A DNA stretch of 64,000 bases, taken from DATJPW01 sp963752855. GTDB lineage: Bacteria > Desulfobacterota > Desulfomonilia > Desulfomonilales > Desulfomonilaceae. Shown piece after piece: positions 28,498 through 36,357 of the stretch. Position numbers and translations under genes: made by a program. The stretch spans positions 62,001-126,000 of the forward strand of contig CAVVZX010000047.1 in NCBI GenBank assembly GCA_963752855.1, written 5' to 3'. Within the stretch, counting starts at the first letter, position 1, and every line of letters starts with the position of its first letter. The notes under the pieces were generated by a model. It saw only the letters and a program-made list of their open reading frames with translations, had not been told where the DNA came from and made no database searches.

Positions 28498-31111
28498 GTG
28501 TGGTCGGGAATTAACAAACTGTGGAACAGGATCTTTTCTCGAAAGCGGGACATGATCGCTTTTCCGCAGATCTTCGAGCAATTCCAGACGTTGCTCGAAT
28601 ATCACCAGAAGGCAATGGAACTCATAACGGATCTGGGCGAGAAATCGGGTGGAGAGTATATATTCGACCGGAAATATCTTTTTGATTCCGTCCACGAACT
28701 CCAGGACCTGCTGCTGCGTATGATCAAAGCCCTGAACCTGATCTCCTCAAACCGATATTACGATCTGTACCCGACGCTGGATAGGATTTTTCTCCCGCTG
28801 GAGGCCGAGTTAAGGGGGAGGCTGAGCCTGACGCAAGAGCCGTACGTGATCAAGCTTGCGGACGCTCGCTTGGACAACCAAGAACTTATCGGAGGAAAGG
28901 CCGGCGCTCTTGTGCAAATTATTCATCGGCTGCGAATTCCCGCGCCCGACGGATTTGTGATCACGAACCGCGCGTATCATCGGTTTCTGGAGTACAACGA
29001 CCTTGCCGATAGGATTCATTCATGGATCGAAGCATGGGCTACGGGAAAGGAAGAGCTGCGGAAGGCAGCCGGTCAAATACGTTATAGTCTGTTGGCCGGG
29101 ATAGTGCCCCAGGACCTGGCCAGAGATATCAAACAACACGCGCAAAGGGGCGCGGCTTTTTGGGCTGTTCGTAGCAGCGCCTACGGTGAGGACGGGGAGC
29201 TTTCATTTGCCGGTTTGCACGAAAGCGTCCTGAACGTGCCGACCTGAGCAGATTATTGATGCATACAAAAGAGTGCTGGCCAGCCTTTACTCTCCGGAAG
29301 CCCTGGTTTATCGCCGCAAGACCGGAATGATAGGGGAAGAAGGCGCCATGTCGGTCCTTTGCAATGAGATGGTGGCCAGCAAAGCGAGCGGAGTTGTCCA
29401 GAGCGTGCATCTCCGAAATGGGGTCCCCGATTCCTTGGCTGTTTATGCCGCTTTCGGCTTGGGGCGCACGGTAGTGGAAGGACGAGGCCCGATCGACCGC
29501 TTTATCATCGAACGAAAACCTCCCAATCAAATCAGCTCGAAGGAAATTGCTCGAAAAGAGTCTCTAATAATTCCTCTCCCCGGAGGCGGCGAGAAGGAAA
29601 ACCGGGTCGCAGAGGAGAACCAGCTTCAGCCCGCGATCTCGGATGAGACTGTCAAAATACTGGTCAAATGGGCCCTCGCCCTCGAGCGCTATTTTAAGCG
29701 CCCGCAGGAGATGGAATGGGCTATTGACGACGCAGATCGCTGCTGGCTTCTTCAGTCAAGACGATTGATTGTCCCGGAAATCGCGGATGAGTCTCGCGAG
29801 GACATCTGCGAATCTTGTTCCACTTACCCCGTGCTAATCGAGGGTCATGGATCGGTCGCTCATGCCGGGGTAGGATCCGGGATCGTGCATGTAGTGAATT
29901 CTAACGATGACATGGACAATTTCCAGGACGGCGCTGTTCTGGTGACCAGATTCACTGCGCCCTGGCTGGCGCAAGTGGCGCCGATGGCATCGGCAATCAT
30001 TGCAGAGCGAGGTTCCGTCGCCGGGCACCTGGCGACGATCGCCAGAGAATTCCGAGTGCCCACGCTGGTTGGCGTGGAAGACGCCACCAAAGTCCTACGC
30101 AACGGAATGGAGGTCACTTTAGATACACACAACGGAATCGTCTATGCAGGGCGAGTGAGAGAGCTGATCCGGTATGAGCTGGTCCAATCGATGGTTTTCG
30201 AAGAGTCCCCGGAGTTCCGTCTGCTCCGGCGTATACTCAAGCGAGTGGCTCCGCTTCATCTCATTGATCCGCAATCACCTGATTTTACCGCCGCCGGCTG
30301 TGTTTCAGCGCACGACGTGATCAGATTCATTCACGAAAAGGCTGTGATGGAGCTGATAGACCTTCCGACCTTCTTGAAGCGCTTCAAGGGGGCCAAGGTT
30401 TGGACGCTGACCTCAAGTATTCCGATCGATTTAAAGATTCTTGATATCGGTGGGGGGATTGATCCTGATGTGGCAGGTTCAAAAATTCGGATTGAGGACA
30501 TCCAATGCTTGCCATTGAAGGCGCTGTGGGGAGGCGTCTCCCTTCCTGACACATGGGACACCGAGCCGATTAACGTGGATTTCAAGGGTCTGATGTCGAG
30601 CTTCGGCAAAAATTGGGACGCCGGCCCCGGCGGCCTAGGGACAACCGGAGTGAACCTCGCTGTGATCGACCGAATCTACATGAATCTCCATCTTCATCTT
30701 GGCTACCACTTCAACTTAATTGACGCAAGAATGGATGATGAACCTCAGCATAACCACATTTACTACCGCTTCGTCGGAGGGGTGACGGACGTCACACGTC
30801 GCTCTCGGAGGGCCCAATTGCTGGCTCGTATTTTGTCTCATTATCATTTCAATGTAGCGGTCAAGGGGGATCTGGTGATAGGCCGGCTGCTGCATCTTCC
30901 GAAAGAAGAGATTCACCGCCGTCTGGGCCTGCTCGGAATATTGATAGGATTTACCCGACAGTTGGATATTCAGCTAAGGACTGACCGGGACACGTCGCAA
31001 TTTGTAGAGATGTTTTTTGATCGACACGCGAAATTCATAGAAGAGTCCCAAGTGGAAAGACCAGGAGGAGAGCATGAATGGCGCCAAACTGAGAATTATG
31101 GTGTTGGATGA
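28498..31111 (+). CDS. PEP-synthase-like phosphotransferase lacking the PEP/pyruvate barrel (one frameshift)
   Basis: The N-terminal ~130 residues are helical and unrecognised. Then comes an ATP-grasp domain as in pyruvate,water dikinase (IGGKAGALVQI, FWAVRSSAYGEDGELSFAGL, EWAIDDADRCWLLQSRRL). The swivelling phosphohistidine domain follows, with its His in ERGSVAGHLATIAREF (codon 30026-30028). The C-terminal ~300 residues are not the usual TIM barrel that binds PEP and pyruvate; they match nothing I know. An extra base at 29242 breaks the frame between NVP and PEQIIDAYKRVLASLYSPEA. The start is GTG 28498 after GGGAG. The lost barrel implies that the phosphoryl group goes to another acceptor, as in rifampin phosphotransferase. 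Position next to a receiver gene is suggestive. Confidence 0.8.
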
Positions 31112-31457
31112 TGAGCCTATTGTCTGCAAACGCTTGAAGCCCGCGCTGGAGAAGCAAGGCTATGAAGTTGACACCTTTACTCAAAGCTCTGATGCTATGG
31201 AGCAGATTAAACAGATTGATTACGACATCATCGTAACGGATTTGAAGATGAAGGGCGTGGACGGAATGGAGCTGCTCACAGAAGCGAAGCGTCGTTCCCC
31301 CAGAACTGAAGTGATCGTGATAACGGGCTTTGCCACCCTTGAGACCGCCAGACAGTCCTTCCAGAAAGGTGTCTTTGATTTTATCGCCAAACCGTTCAAG
31401 TTGAGCGAGATCCAAGAAGTCGTAAAGCGGGCTGAAGCCAAAATTAGAGGAGAATAG
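31074..31457 (+). CDS. Single-domain response regulator (receiver only)
   Basis: A 127-residue CheY-like receiver with acidic pocket DDE (residues 12-14), phospho-acceptor Asp56 in IVTDLKMKGVDG, conserved Thr in VITGFATLET and switch lysine in IAKPFKLSE. It has no output domain, so it acts through protein contact or as a phosphate relay. The RBS AGGAGGAG lies upstream of the ATG, which overlaps the end of the phosphotransferase ORF by 38 bases. It is part of the sigma-54-driven operon. Confidence 0.93.
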   Translation: MNGAKLRIMVLDDEPIVCKRLKPALEKQGYEVDTFTQSSDAMEQIKQIDYDIIVTDLKMKGVDGMELLTEAKRRSPRTEVIVITGFATLETARQSFQKGVFDFIAKPFKLSEIQEVVKRAEAKIRGE

Positions 31458-31459
31458 GA

Positions 31460-31534
31460 GTGGGAAACCAAAACGCCCCGGTTACGGCCGAGCCGAAGAA
31501 TGCTCTCGATTATCAGGGGGAGGACTGGAAGTGA
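31460..31534 (+). CDS. Possible 24-residue peptide gene
   Basis: Between the receiver and the next USP gene a GTG at 31460, with AGAGGAG at 31446-31452, opens 24 codons (MGNQNAPVTAEPKNA, ending GEDWK). The TGA (31532-31534) overlaps the GTG start of the following gene as GTGA. Good ribosome site, exact fit between neighbours and coupling overlap argue for translation; nothing is known of a function. Confidence 0.4.
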   Translation: MGNQNAPVTAEPKNALDYQGEDWK

Positions 31535-32334
31535 TCAGGAGTTTAGTATCAATTGAAGTGGATTTGGCCTCGAGTTTAGCCATCCGTTTCGTCTGTCAGC
31601 TTGGCGCCTTGATGGAGATGGAAATTAATCCGGTTTATGTGAAGGAATCCGTATCTCATGAATCGGCTGTGGGGGCCGGCTGGGCAAGTCGAACTTGGGA
31701 GCGCGAAATGATCGAGGATGGCAAGAAAGAGATCGCCGAAATGATTGCCAGCGAAAAGAATTTTTGCCCGGTCCTCAATGAGCCGAAGGTTGTCTACGGT
31801 GATCGTGAAGCGGAACTCCTCAAAATCGTGCTGGGCGAGAGATTCGATTTGTTCGTGGAAGGCGTGCACTTTCCCTGGAATCCGGGGGAAATTTATAAAA
31901 GGCTTCATACGAAGCTATATCAGAGGCTTGAATATCCAATCGTATTCGTTCGCGCGTTAAGAGAGGTCAACGAAGTCCTGGTCCTTTGCCAGAACGCAAA
32001 AGGGACCCAGGCGTTATCAAAGGCGTTTGGACAAATTTGGAACGGATGCTCGATCCCTCTCAGACTAGTCGCTTTGCCGCAAGATCCGGCTCAGAGTCGA
32101 GATAATGAATTGCTTAAAACCGTCAATGGCGCCGCTGAGCTGCTCAGGAAATCAGGATGTTCCGTTAATGTAGATAATACAGTTGCGCCAAACTCCGAAG
32201 CTCTGCTGGAAATGCTTACGAATTACGGCCTGGTGGCCATCGCTGTTGAAAGGGGCGCCACCAAGGATAGCTCCGAAATCCGATGGCTGAATCTAACAAA
32301 GACATCTTCATTAGTGGCATTTTATGACACGTAG
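31531..32334 (+). CDS. Tandem universal-stress-type protein
   Basis: A 267-residue protein with two diverged Usp-like halves: residues 1-145 (SIEVDLASSLAIRFVCQLGA to YPIVFVRAL) and 146-267 (VLVLCQNAKGTQALSKAFGQ to LVAFYDT). Start GTG 31531 after GGGGGAGG. Neither half shows a full ATP-binding G-x-x-G-x(9)-G-(S/T) motif. It belongs to the operon running from 26248. Confidence 0.7.
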   Translation: MIRSLVSIEVDLASSLAIRFVCQLGALMEMEINPVYVKESVSHESAVGAGWASRTWEREMIEDGKKEIAEMIASEKNFCPVLNEPKVVYGDREAELLKIVLGERFDLFVEGVHFPWNPGEIYKRLHTKLYQRLEYPIVFVRALREVNEVLVLCQNAKGTQALSKAFGQIWNGCSIPLRLVALPQDPAQSRDNELLKTVNGAAELLRKSGCSVNVDNTVAPNSEALLEMLTNYGLVAIAVERGATKDSSEIRWLNLTKTSSLVAFYDT

Positions 32335-32346
32335 GGGAGAATCTTT

Positions 32347-33231
32347 ATGAGAATACTGTTTGCCGGGGACGAACACGATTATAGCGAATATGCGATCAAA
32401 GAAACGGCTAAATTGGCTATGAACACATGGGCCGATGTCACACTTCTCGGTGTCCATGCGATCCAGTCGGCGAAAGACTCGGCAAAAGCGACAATGTGGC
32501 CGGTTGATTTGCCGGTAAGCGGAGCTTTGCGACGTTATAGGGATCTATTTCTCAATAGTTGGGTTAAGGGCGAGTCTCCGTACGAGATGCAGGAAGGCAA
32601 GTACGAATGGATCCAACTCAACGACGGCCGCTGGGAGGAAGCAAAGGTCCTGCGTGGGCGCCAAAAGGATTTCAGGGTTCGGCTCAGGATCGGTAATCCG
32701 TCTTCCGAGATTTTATCCGAGGCCGCCAGCGATGGGACCGACCTCATTGTGCTTGGATGCGCCAAGGGGGACAATTGCTTTTGGTCCGAATCCCGGACGG
32801 TTCCTCAAGAAGTTGTAAATCAAACGGATTGTTCGGTGCTTTTGGTTAAGCAAGACCGGCCGGTGACACGCATATTAGCGTGCCTCGATCAAGGATACAT
32901 CAGCCAGGAATCTCTTGAGATGATCAATCAGATGGTAACAATCCACGGCGCTCGATTGGAACTGATCGGCCTCAGCCAAAACGGAGATATGAACAAGGCC
33001 GCCTACACCAGGCTGATCGAAATCGGCGATTATTATAGCGATCGCAATATAAAAATAGAGACTCGTCTGACCGAAATATCCGATTTTGAACGATTTATAA
33101 GCGGAGAAATTCGAGAAGATTTGGTAGCCCTCTGGGCGGGGAAGAAATCGTTGCTCAGCCGGTTCTTTGCCCGGGACTGGATCGGACGATTTGTAAGCAA
33201 GTGCCGTTCATCGGTTCTGGTGATGCGATAG
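32347..33231 (+). CDS. Tandem universal-stress-type protein
   Basis: A 294-residue protein. Residues 1-175 begin RILFAGDEHDYSEYAIKETA and end with DCSVLLVKQ, preceded by GTDLIVLGCAKGDN. The second half starts TRILACLDQGYISQESLEMI and ends CRSSVLVM. The N-terminal half contains an insert of about 50 residues rich in aromatic and charged residues (KYEWIQLNDGRWEEAKVLRG). It follows the preceding gene after 12 bp, with GGGGAG before the ATG. Confidence 0.75.
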   Translation: MRILFAGDEHDYSEYAIKETAKLAMNTWADVTLLGVHAIQSAKDSAKATMWPVDLPVSGALRRYRDLFLNSWVKGESPYEMQEGKYEWIQLNDGRWEEAKVLRGRQKDFRVRLRIGNPSSEILSEAASDGTDLIVLGCAKGDNCFWSESRTVPQEVVNQTDCSVLLVKQDRPVTRILACLDQGYISQESLEMINQMVTIHGARLELIGLSQNGDMNKAAYTRLIEIGDYYSDRNIKIETRLTEISDFERFISGEIREDLVALWAGKKSLLSRFFARDWIGRFVSKCRSSVLVMR

Positions 33232-33299
33232 GGCCTGTAAATGCATTATTTCAGTTAGACAATTCCATTCCACCCCTTTCAGTGCGGGAGGTCCTGATC

Positions 33300-34148
33300 A
33301 TGAAAATTCTAGTGGCTGTGGACAAAAACCCCGAGACGTTTGTGGGACTCCGCTATGCGTGCCATCTGCTTGAGAATACTGACGCCAGAGTGGATGCGCT
33401 TCACGTCAAGCCAGGTTTGACCGAAATAGCCGCCGAGAGTTATGCCCCGTTCGTCACAAAAGATGGTCTGGAGGACGCCATAGAGGCAGACGTTCAGGAA
33501 GTTGAGACCAAATTTCGTGAAGAATGTCAGCCTTGCGTCAATTCCAACATCCCTTGCTCACTTCAAGTGGCCGAGGGCGATCCCGCAGACGAAATTCTGA
33601 ATGTGGCCCAAACCGACGGCTATGACATGATCGTACTTGGTTCGCACGAGCAGTCTTTTCTCAGAGGACTTTTGCTGGGAGCGGTCCACGCCAAGATTCT
33701 CCATTATGCGAATCGGCCGGTGTTGATTGTGCGCCGGTTTCGTGAAATCGGCAGTGTGCTGGTGGTGTACCGTGGTTCGAAAAGCGACGAAGCCGCTCTG
33801 CGATTTGCGGCGCCGCTGCTTGCTCACAAAAGAGCGGAAGTTACCTTGTTGCATGTCCAGGAGACCGGGACCAGCGAGAGTGATGAATTCGCCCGCTCGT
33901 CGCTGCAGCAAGGAGCGCAAATCCTCAGAGAGCTTGATCTTGAACCGTTGACCAAGATCACAAAGGGCGAGCTGGTGGAAGAAATCCTAAAGGATGTCGC
34001 TGTCCACAGATACGATCTCGTGGTCCTCGGCGCTTACGGGCGCAATAGCCCGAGGTATCTGAATTTAATTGGCGACGAAGCCCTAAATCTGGCTCGTCTG
34101 ACCACCCGTCCCATTCTGGTTTATCGAGACAAGACGGAGAGAAAATAG
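33300..34148 (+). CDS. Tandem universal stress protein (UspA family)
   Basis: A 282-residue protein of two clear Usp domains. The first runs from MKILVAVDKNPETFVGLRYA to RPVLIVRRF, with MIVLGSHEQSFLRGLLLGAV. The second runs from SVLVVYRGSKSDEAALRFAA to TRPILVYRD, with LVVLGAYGRNSPRYLNLIGD. These glycine patterns are the closest in the window to the ATP-binding Usp motif. ATG 33300 was chosen over earlier in-frame codons because GGGAGG sits 10 bases before it. Last gene of the sigma-54 operon. Confidence 0.88.
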   Translation: MKILVAVDKNPETFVGLRYACHLLENTDARVDALHVKPGLTEIAAESYAPFVTKDGLEDAIEADVQEVETKFREECQPCVNSNIPCSLQVAEGDPADEILNVAQTDGYDMIVLGSHEQSFLRGLLLGAVHAKILHYANRPVLIVRRFREIGSVLVVYRGSKSDEAALRFAAPLLAHKRAEVTLLHVQETGTSESDEFARSSLQQGAQILRELDLEPLTKITKGELVEEILKDVAVHRYDLVVLGAYGRNSPRYLNLIGDEALNLARLTTRPILVYRDKTERK

Positions 34149-34204
34149 CTCCCAAACCAGTCATCGCCGCTAACTTATGATAACCTCAGTTAGCAATTTC
34201 AAGT

Positions 34205-34290
34205 AATGGTCGCCCTCCCCCTTCCCCCCCATCGAGGGAGGGGGACTCCGAAGCCCCATCCCCTGGCGGGAGAGGGGAGGGACAGGGCCA
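34205..34290. repeat. C-rich/G-rich inverted repeats between convergent genes
   Basis: Two successive imperfect hairpins, the first with C-rich 34213-34230 against G-rich 34235-34246, the second with CCCC-TCCCC 34254-34264 against GAGGGGAGGG 34271-34281. They lie between the converging USP and TauE genes and may act as a bidirectional terminator, although no long T-run follows. Confidence 0.4.
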
Positions 34291-34344
34291 ATCAATCAAG
34301 ATTCCGAATCGAAAGTTAACGCATATACCCAAGCCATTAGTTAA

Positions 34345-35425
34345 TTAAACATGCTCATAGCTTTCCTCAACGGGCGCGGCAGGGTACGGCTCGGCAGCGG
34401 GCCTGCCTTTCCACATGCTTCCGAGTATTATTACCGCGCCTACAGCCAAGGCTAAGCACATTGTGATAAAGCTCAACAAGTCCAGCAAGGATATAGTTGA
34501 TTGAGCCACTGAAATTAGGCCCAGTTCTTCAAGATACTTCGGAACGGCAAGCGCTCTGCTGAACGCCACGACGATCATGATAGTCCCCATGACTACCTTT
34601 ATCATATGCTCTTTCACATATGTGGTCCCGATAGCGCCCAGTTGGACTCCCAGCAGCGATCCCGCCAAAATAATCAACGTGAGACGGATATCCACCATGC
34701 CGTGAATCGCCCATTTGACGGACCCGCCAAAGCCCATGATAAAGGCGATCACCAACTCTGTGGCGGACGAGATCAGGCCCGTAGCCCCAACCACATAAAT
34801 CATTCCGGGGACACCGATAAAACCGCCCACAGCTATCGTAGCCGCCAACAAACCGGTGGCGAGTCCGACTGGAATGGTGAACCACAAGGAGATCCTGACA
34901 TCTGCCGTTTTGAAATAGATCATCGGCGGAATGTTAATCTTCTGGAGTTTCCGTGCAAGAGAGGAAACTTGTTCCCCGAGCCCCGCGCTTGAAATTTTCC
35001 ACGCGTCGTAGAAAACGTAACCACCCACGATCACCAGCACCGCTACAAATGAGAGGCTGACGTAAAGATTCGAACCGGCCTCGCCCCATTTGGACAAGAA
35101 CAAATTCTTGAATCTTTATGCCTATCTGTACCCCGACAGTAGCGGAAGCGGCCATCACGAGTCCGAGTTTGATATCGACCTGACCGTATTTGTATCTCTT
35201 GTATGCCCCGACCATGGCTTTCGGGAACTTGTGGCACATATTGCTTGCAACTGCTACAGCTGCGGGGACGCCTAAACTCATCATCGCAGGTGTCAGAACA
35301 AAAGCGCCACCCGAGCCTATGAACCCACTGACAAGACCGCCAATGAATCCCACGATGAATAGGAAACTCACGTTCATCCAGTTGAGATCTATAAACTTTA
35401 CAGCCTCTACGGCCATATCGTGCAT
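34345..35425 (-). CDS. TauE/SafE-family membrane permease 2 (one frameshift)
   Basis: A second anion permease of the TauE/SafE type, longer than the first. The N-terminal half has VGFIGGLVSGFIGSGGAFVL and a loop NMCHKFPKAMVGAYKRYKYG. The C-terminal half has TIPVGLATGLLAATIAVGGF, then further helices and a proline-rich end. ATG 35425 was chosen because AGGAGG lies nine bases before it. The frame breaks near 35100, where IGIKIQ must join NLFLSKWGEAGSNLYVSL. It is preceded by two small genes on the same strand, the unit being controlled from the sigma-54-like element at 36042. Confidence 0.82.
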
Positions 35426-35453
35426 TGCCAGTATCCTCCTAATCACAGCAATA

Positions 35454-35765
35454 TTAGACTGTCAAACGTAGACGGGGTCGAGCTCTTCGGGCCGGACGAG
35501 GCGCCGGGACCGGAGCGCGCATTGCGGGCTGCTTTGTGATGGCTTCAATGCCCAGAACTGACCATAAATTACTGGCAAAGGCGCCATGCGCGAACGAGAA
35601 CACAAACACCGACCCGATGGGAAACGCAGCGTAAACTCCTCCCTGTGTGAAGAAATGCAACACCGCGTCAGCGTTTGTGAAAACCGCTGCATAAAGGATT
35701 GCGGTAATAGCGCCATAAATGAGCGTTTTTACCACTGGTTTTTTCTTTCTCGAGCCGGGGGCCAT
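35454..35765 (-). CDS. Small inner-membrane protein
   Basis: A 103-residue protein with a basic start (MAPGSRKKKPVVKT), a membrane helix LIYGAITAILYAAVFTNADA and a second hydrophobic stretch around IGSVFVFSFAHGAFASNLW. A perfect AGGAGG precedes the ATG. The last 25 residues are Pro/Arg-rich and could belong to another frame if there is an indel. Its placement right before TauE suggests an accessory subunit; the family was not recognised. Confidence 0.65.
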   Translation of the reverse strand: MAPGSRKKKPVVKTLIYGAITAILYAAVFTNADAVLHFFTQGGVYAAFPIGSVFVFSFAHGAFASNLWSVLGIEAITKQPAMRAPVPAPRPARRARPRLRLTV

Positions 35766-35818
35766 GAGGTTCCTCCTGATCTGAACGGGAATTACGGCTT
35801 TGAACGCCTGTGGTTATT

Positions 35819-35998
35819 CTAGAAGCGAAAAGAGAGCTTTCTTGCTCGCCGATCAGGCCTTTTAGCGATGGTTGCGGACCTGCCGACTTGCTTTTCAACC
35901 GGTCTCCGCAGCAATGATTTTGCTGTTTCCCATTCGCCCGATTCAGCGAACGCAACAGCTACCGCCATAGCTTGGAATCTTTCTCTCCATGATCTCAT
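35819..35998 (-). CDS. Small basic protein related to the N-terminal helix of the 19.3-kb USP
   Basis: The likely product starts at ATG 35998 (MRSWRERFQAM), after GAGG with a seven-base spacer, and has 59 residues; the ORF is open upstream to 36058, but that part overlaps the promoter. Its core VAVAFAESGEWETAKSLL closely matches the helix in the USP at 19289-19930 (AAVAFAEQGEFETAQEML). The rest is Arg/Lys-rich. First gene of the small-protein/TauE operon. Function unknown. Confidence 0.6.
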   Translation of the reverse strand: MRSWRERFQAMAVAVAFAESGEWETAKSLLRRPVEKQVGRSATIAKRPDRRARKLSFRF

Positions 35999-36041
35999 TT
36001 TGAACCTCGCTCGCAGATTCAATCTCTTTGCCCACATCTTC

Positions 36042-36057
36042 ATCAAATACCGTGCCA
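36042..36057 (-). promoter_or_regulatory. Sigma-54-like promoter of the small-protein/TauE operon
   Basis: Reading leftward TGGCACGGTATTTGAT, identical to the promoter at 19955-19970 in 14 of 16 positions. The -24 part is perfect; the -12 part reads TTGA instead of TTGC, which would weaken it or reflect a base error. Transcription would begin near 36031, 33 nt before ATG 35998. Confidence 0.6.
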
Positions 36058-36132
36058 AGTTGACATAGCCGCTCCGGAAGCAAGTGTTGAGTCCAGCGGC
36101 GCCTTTTCAGCGCGGTTCTTTCGGTGAGGTTG

Positions 36133-36149
36133 AGTTGCATTAAGTAACA
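36133..36149. promoter_or_regulatory. Enhancer-like inverted repeat, site E
   Basis: AGTTGCA-TTA-AGTAACA, a weaker member of the set. It lies 75 bp upstream of the -24 element at 36057, practically the same distance as site A from its promoter. Confidence 0.45.
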
Positions 36150-36218
36150 TCCAAGTCGTGGATTCAGAATTTTTGCTTGATGACGTGTCAATGCCGCATA
36201 TTTCATCGGAAGATATTC

Positions 36219-36235
36219 GGTTGCGTTTTGCAACA
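36219..36235. promoter_or_regulatory. Enhancer-like inverted repeat, site F
   Basis: GGTTGCG-TTT-TGCAACA, with a perfect right half. It lies 161 bp upstream of the element at 36042-36057 and 122 bp before the divergent lon-type gene. Confidence 0.5.
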
Positions 36236-36357
36236 CCAAACCGAATGATTTCTACCGGCTATCTGCACGTAAGGTTGGAGTGGATTACCATTCTTGTGCT
36301 AACATCGTCTTTGCGTAATTCTGCAACCAATGTCGAAACAACAGGGAGATATTGTGA

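Noticed and set aside
35070..35095. tRNA-like sequence GATTCGAACC
   Set aside because: The T-loop-like string lies within the coding sequence of TauE 2 and no acceptor stem or other arms are present.
36236..36357. Sigma-54 promoter for the receiver-Lon gene
   Set aside because: Every GG in the region was checked for GC twelve bases downstream; none fits, so no -24/-12 element is claimed in this direction.
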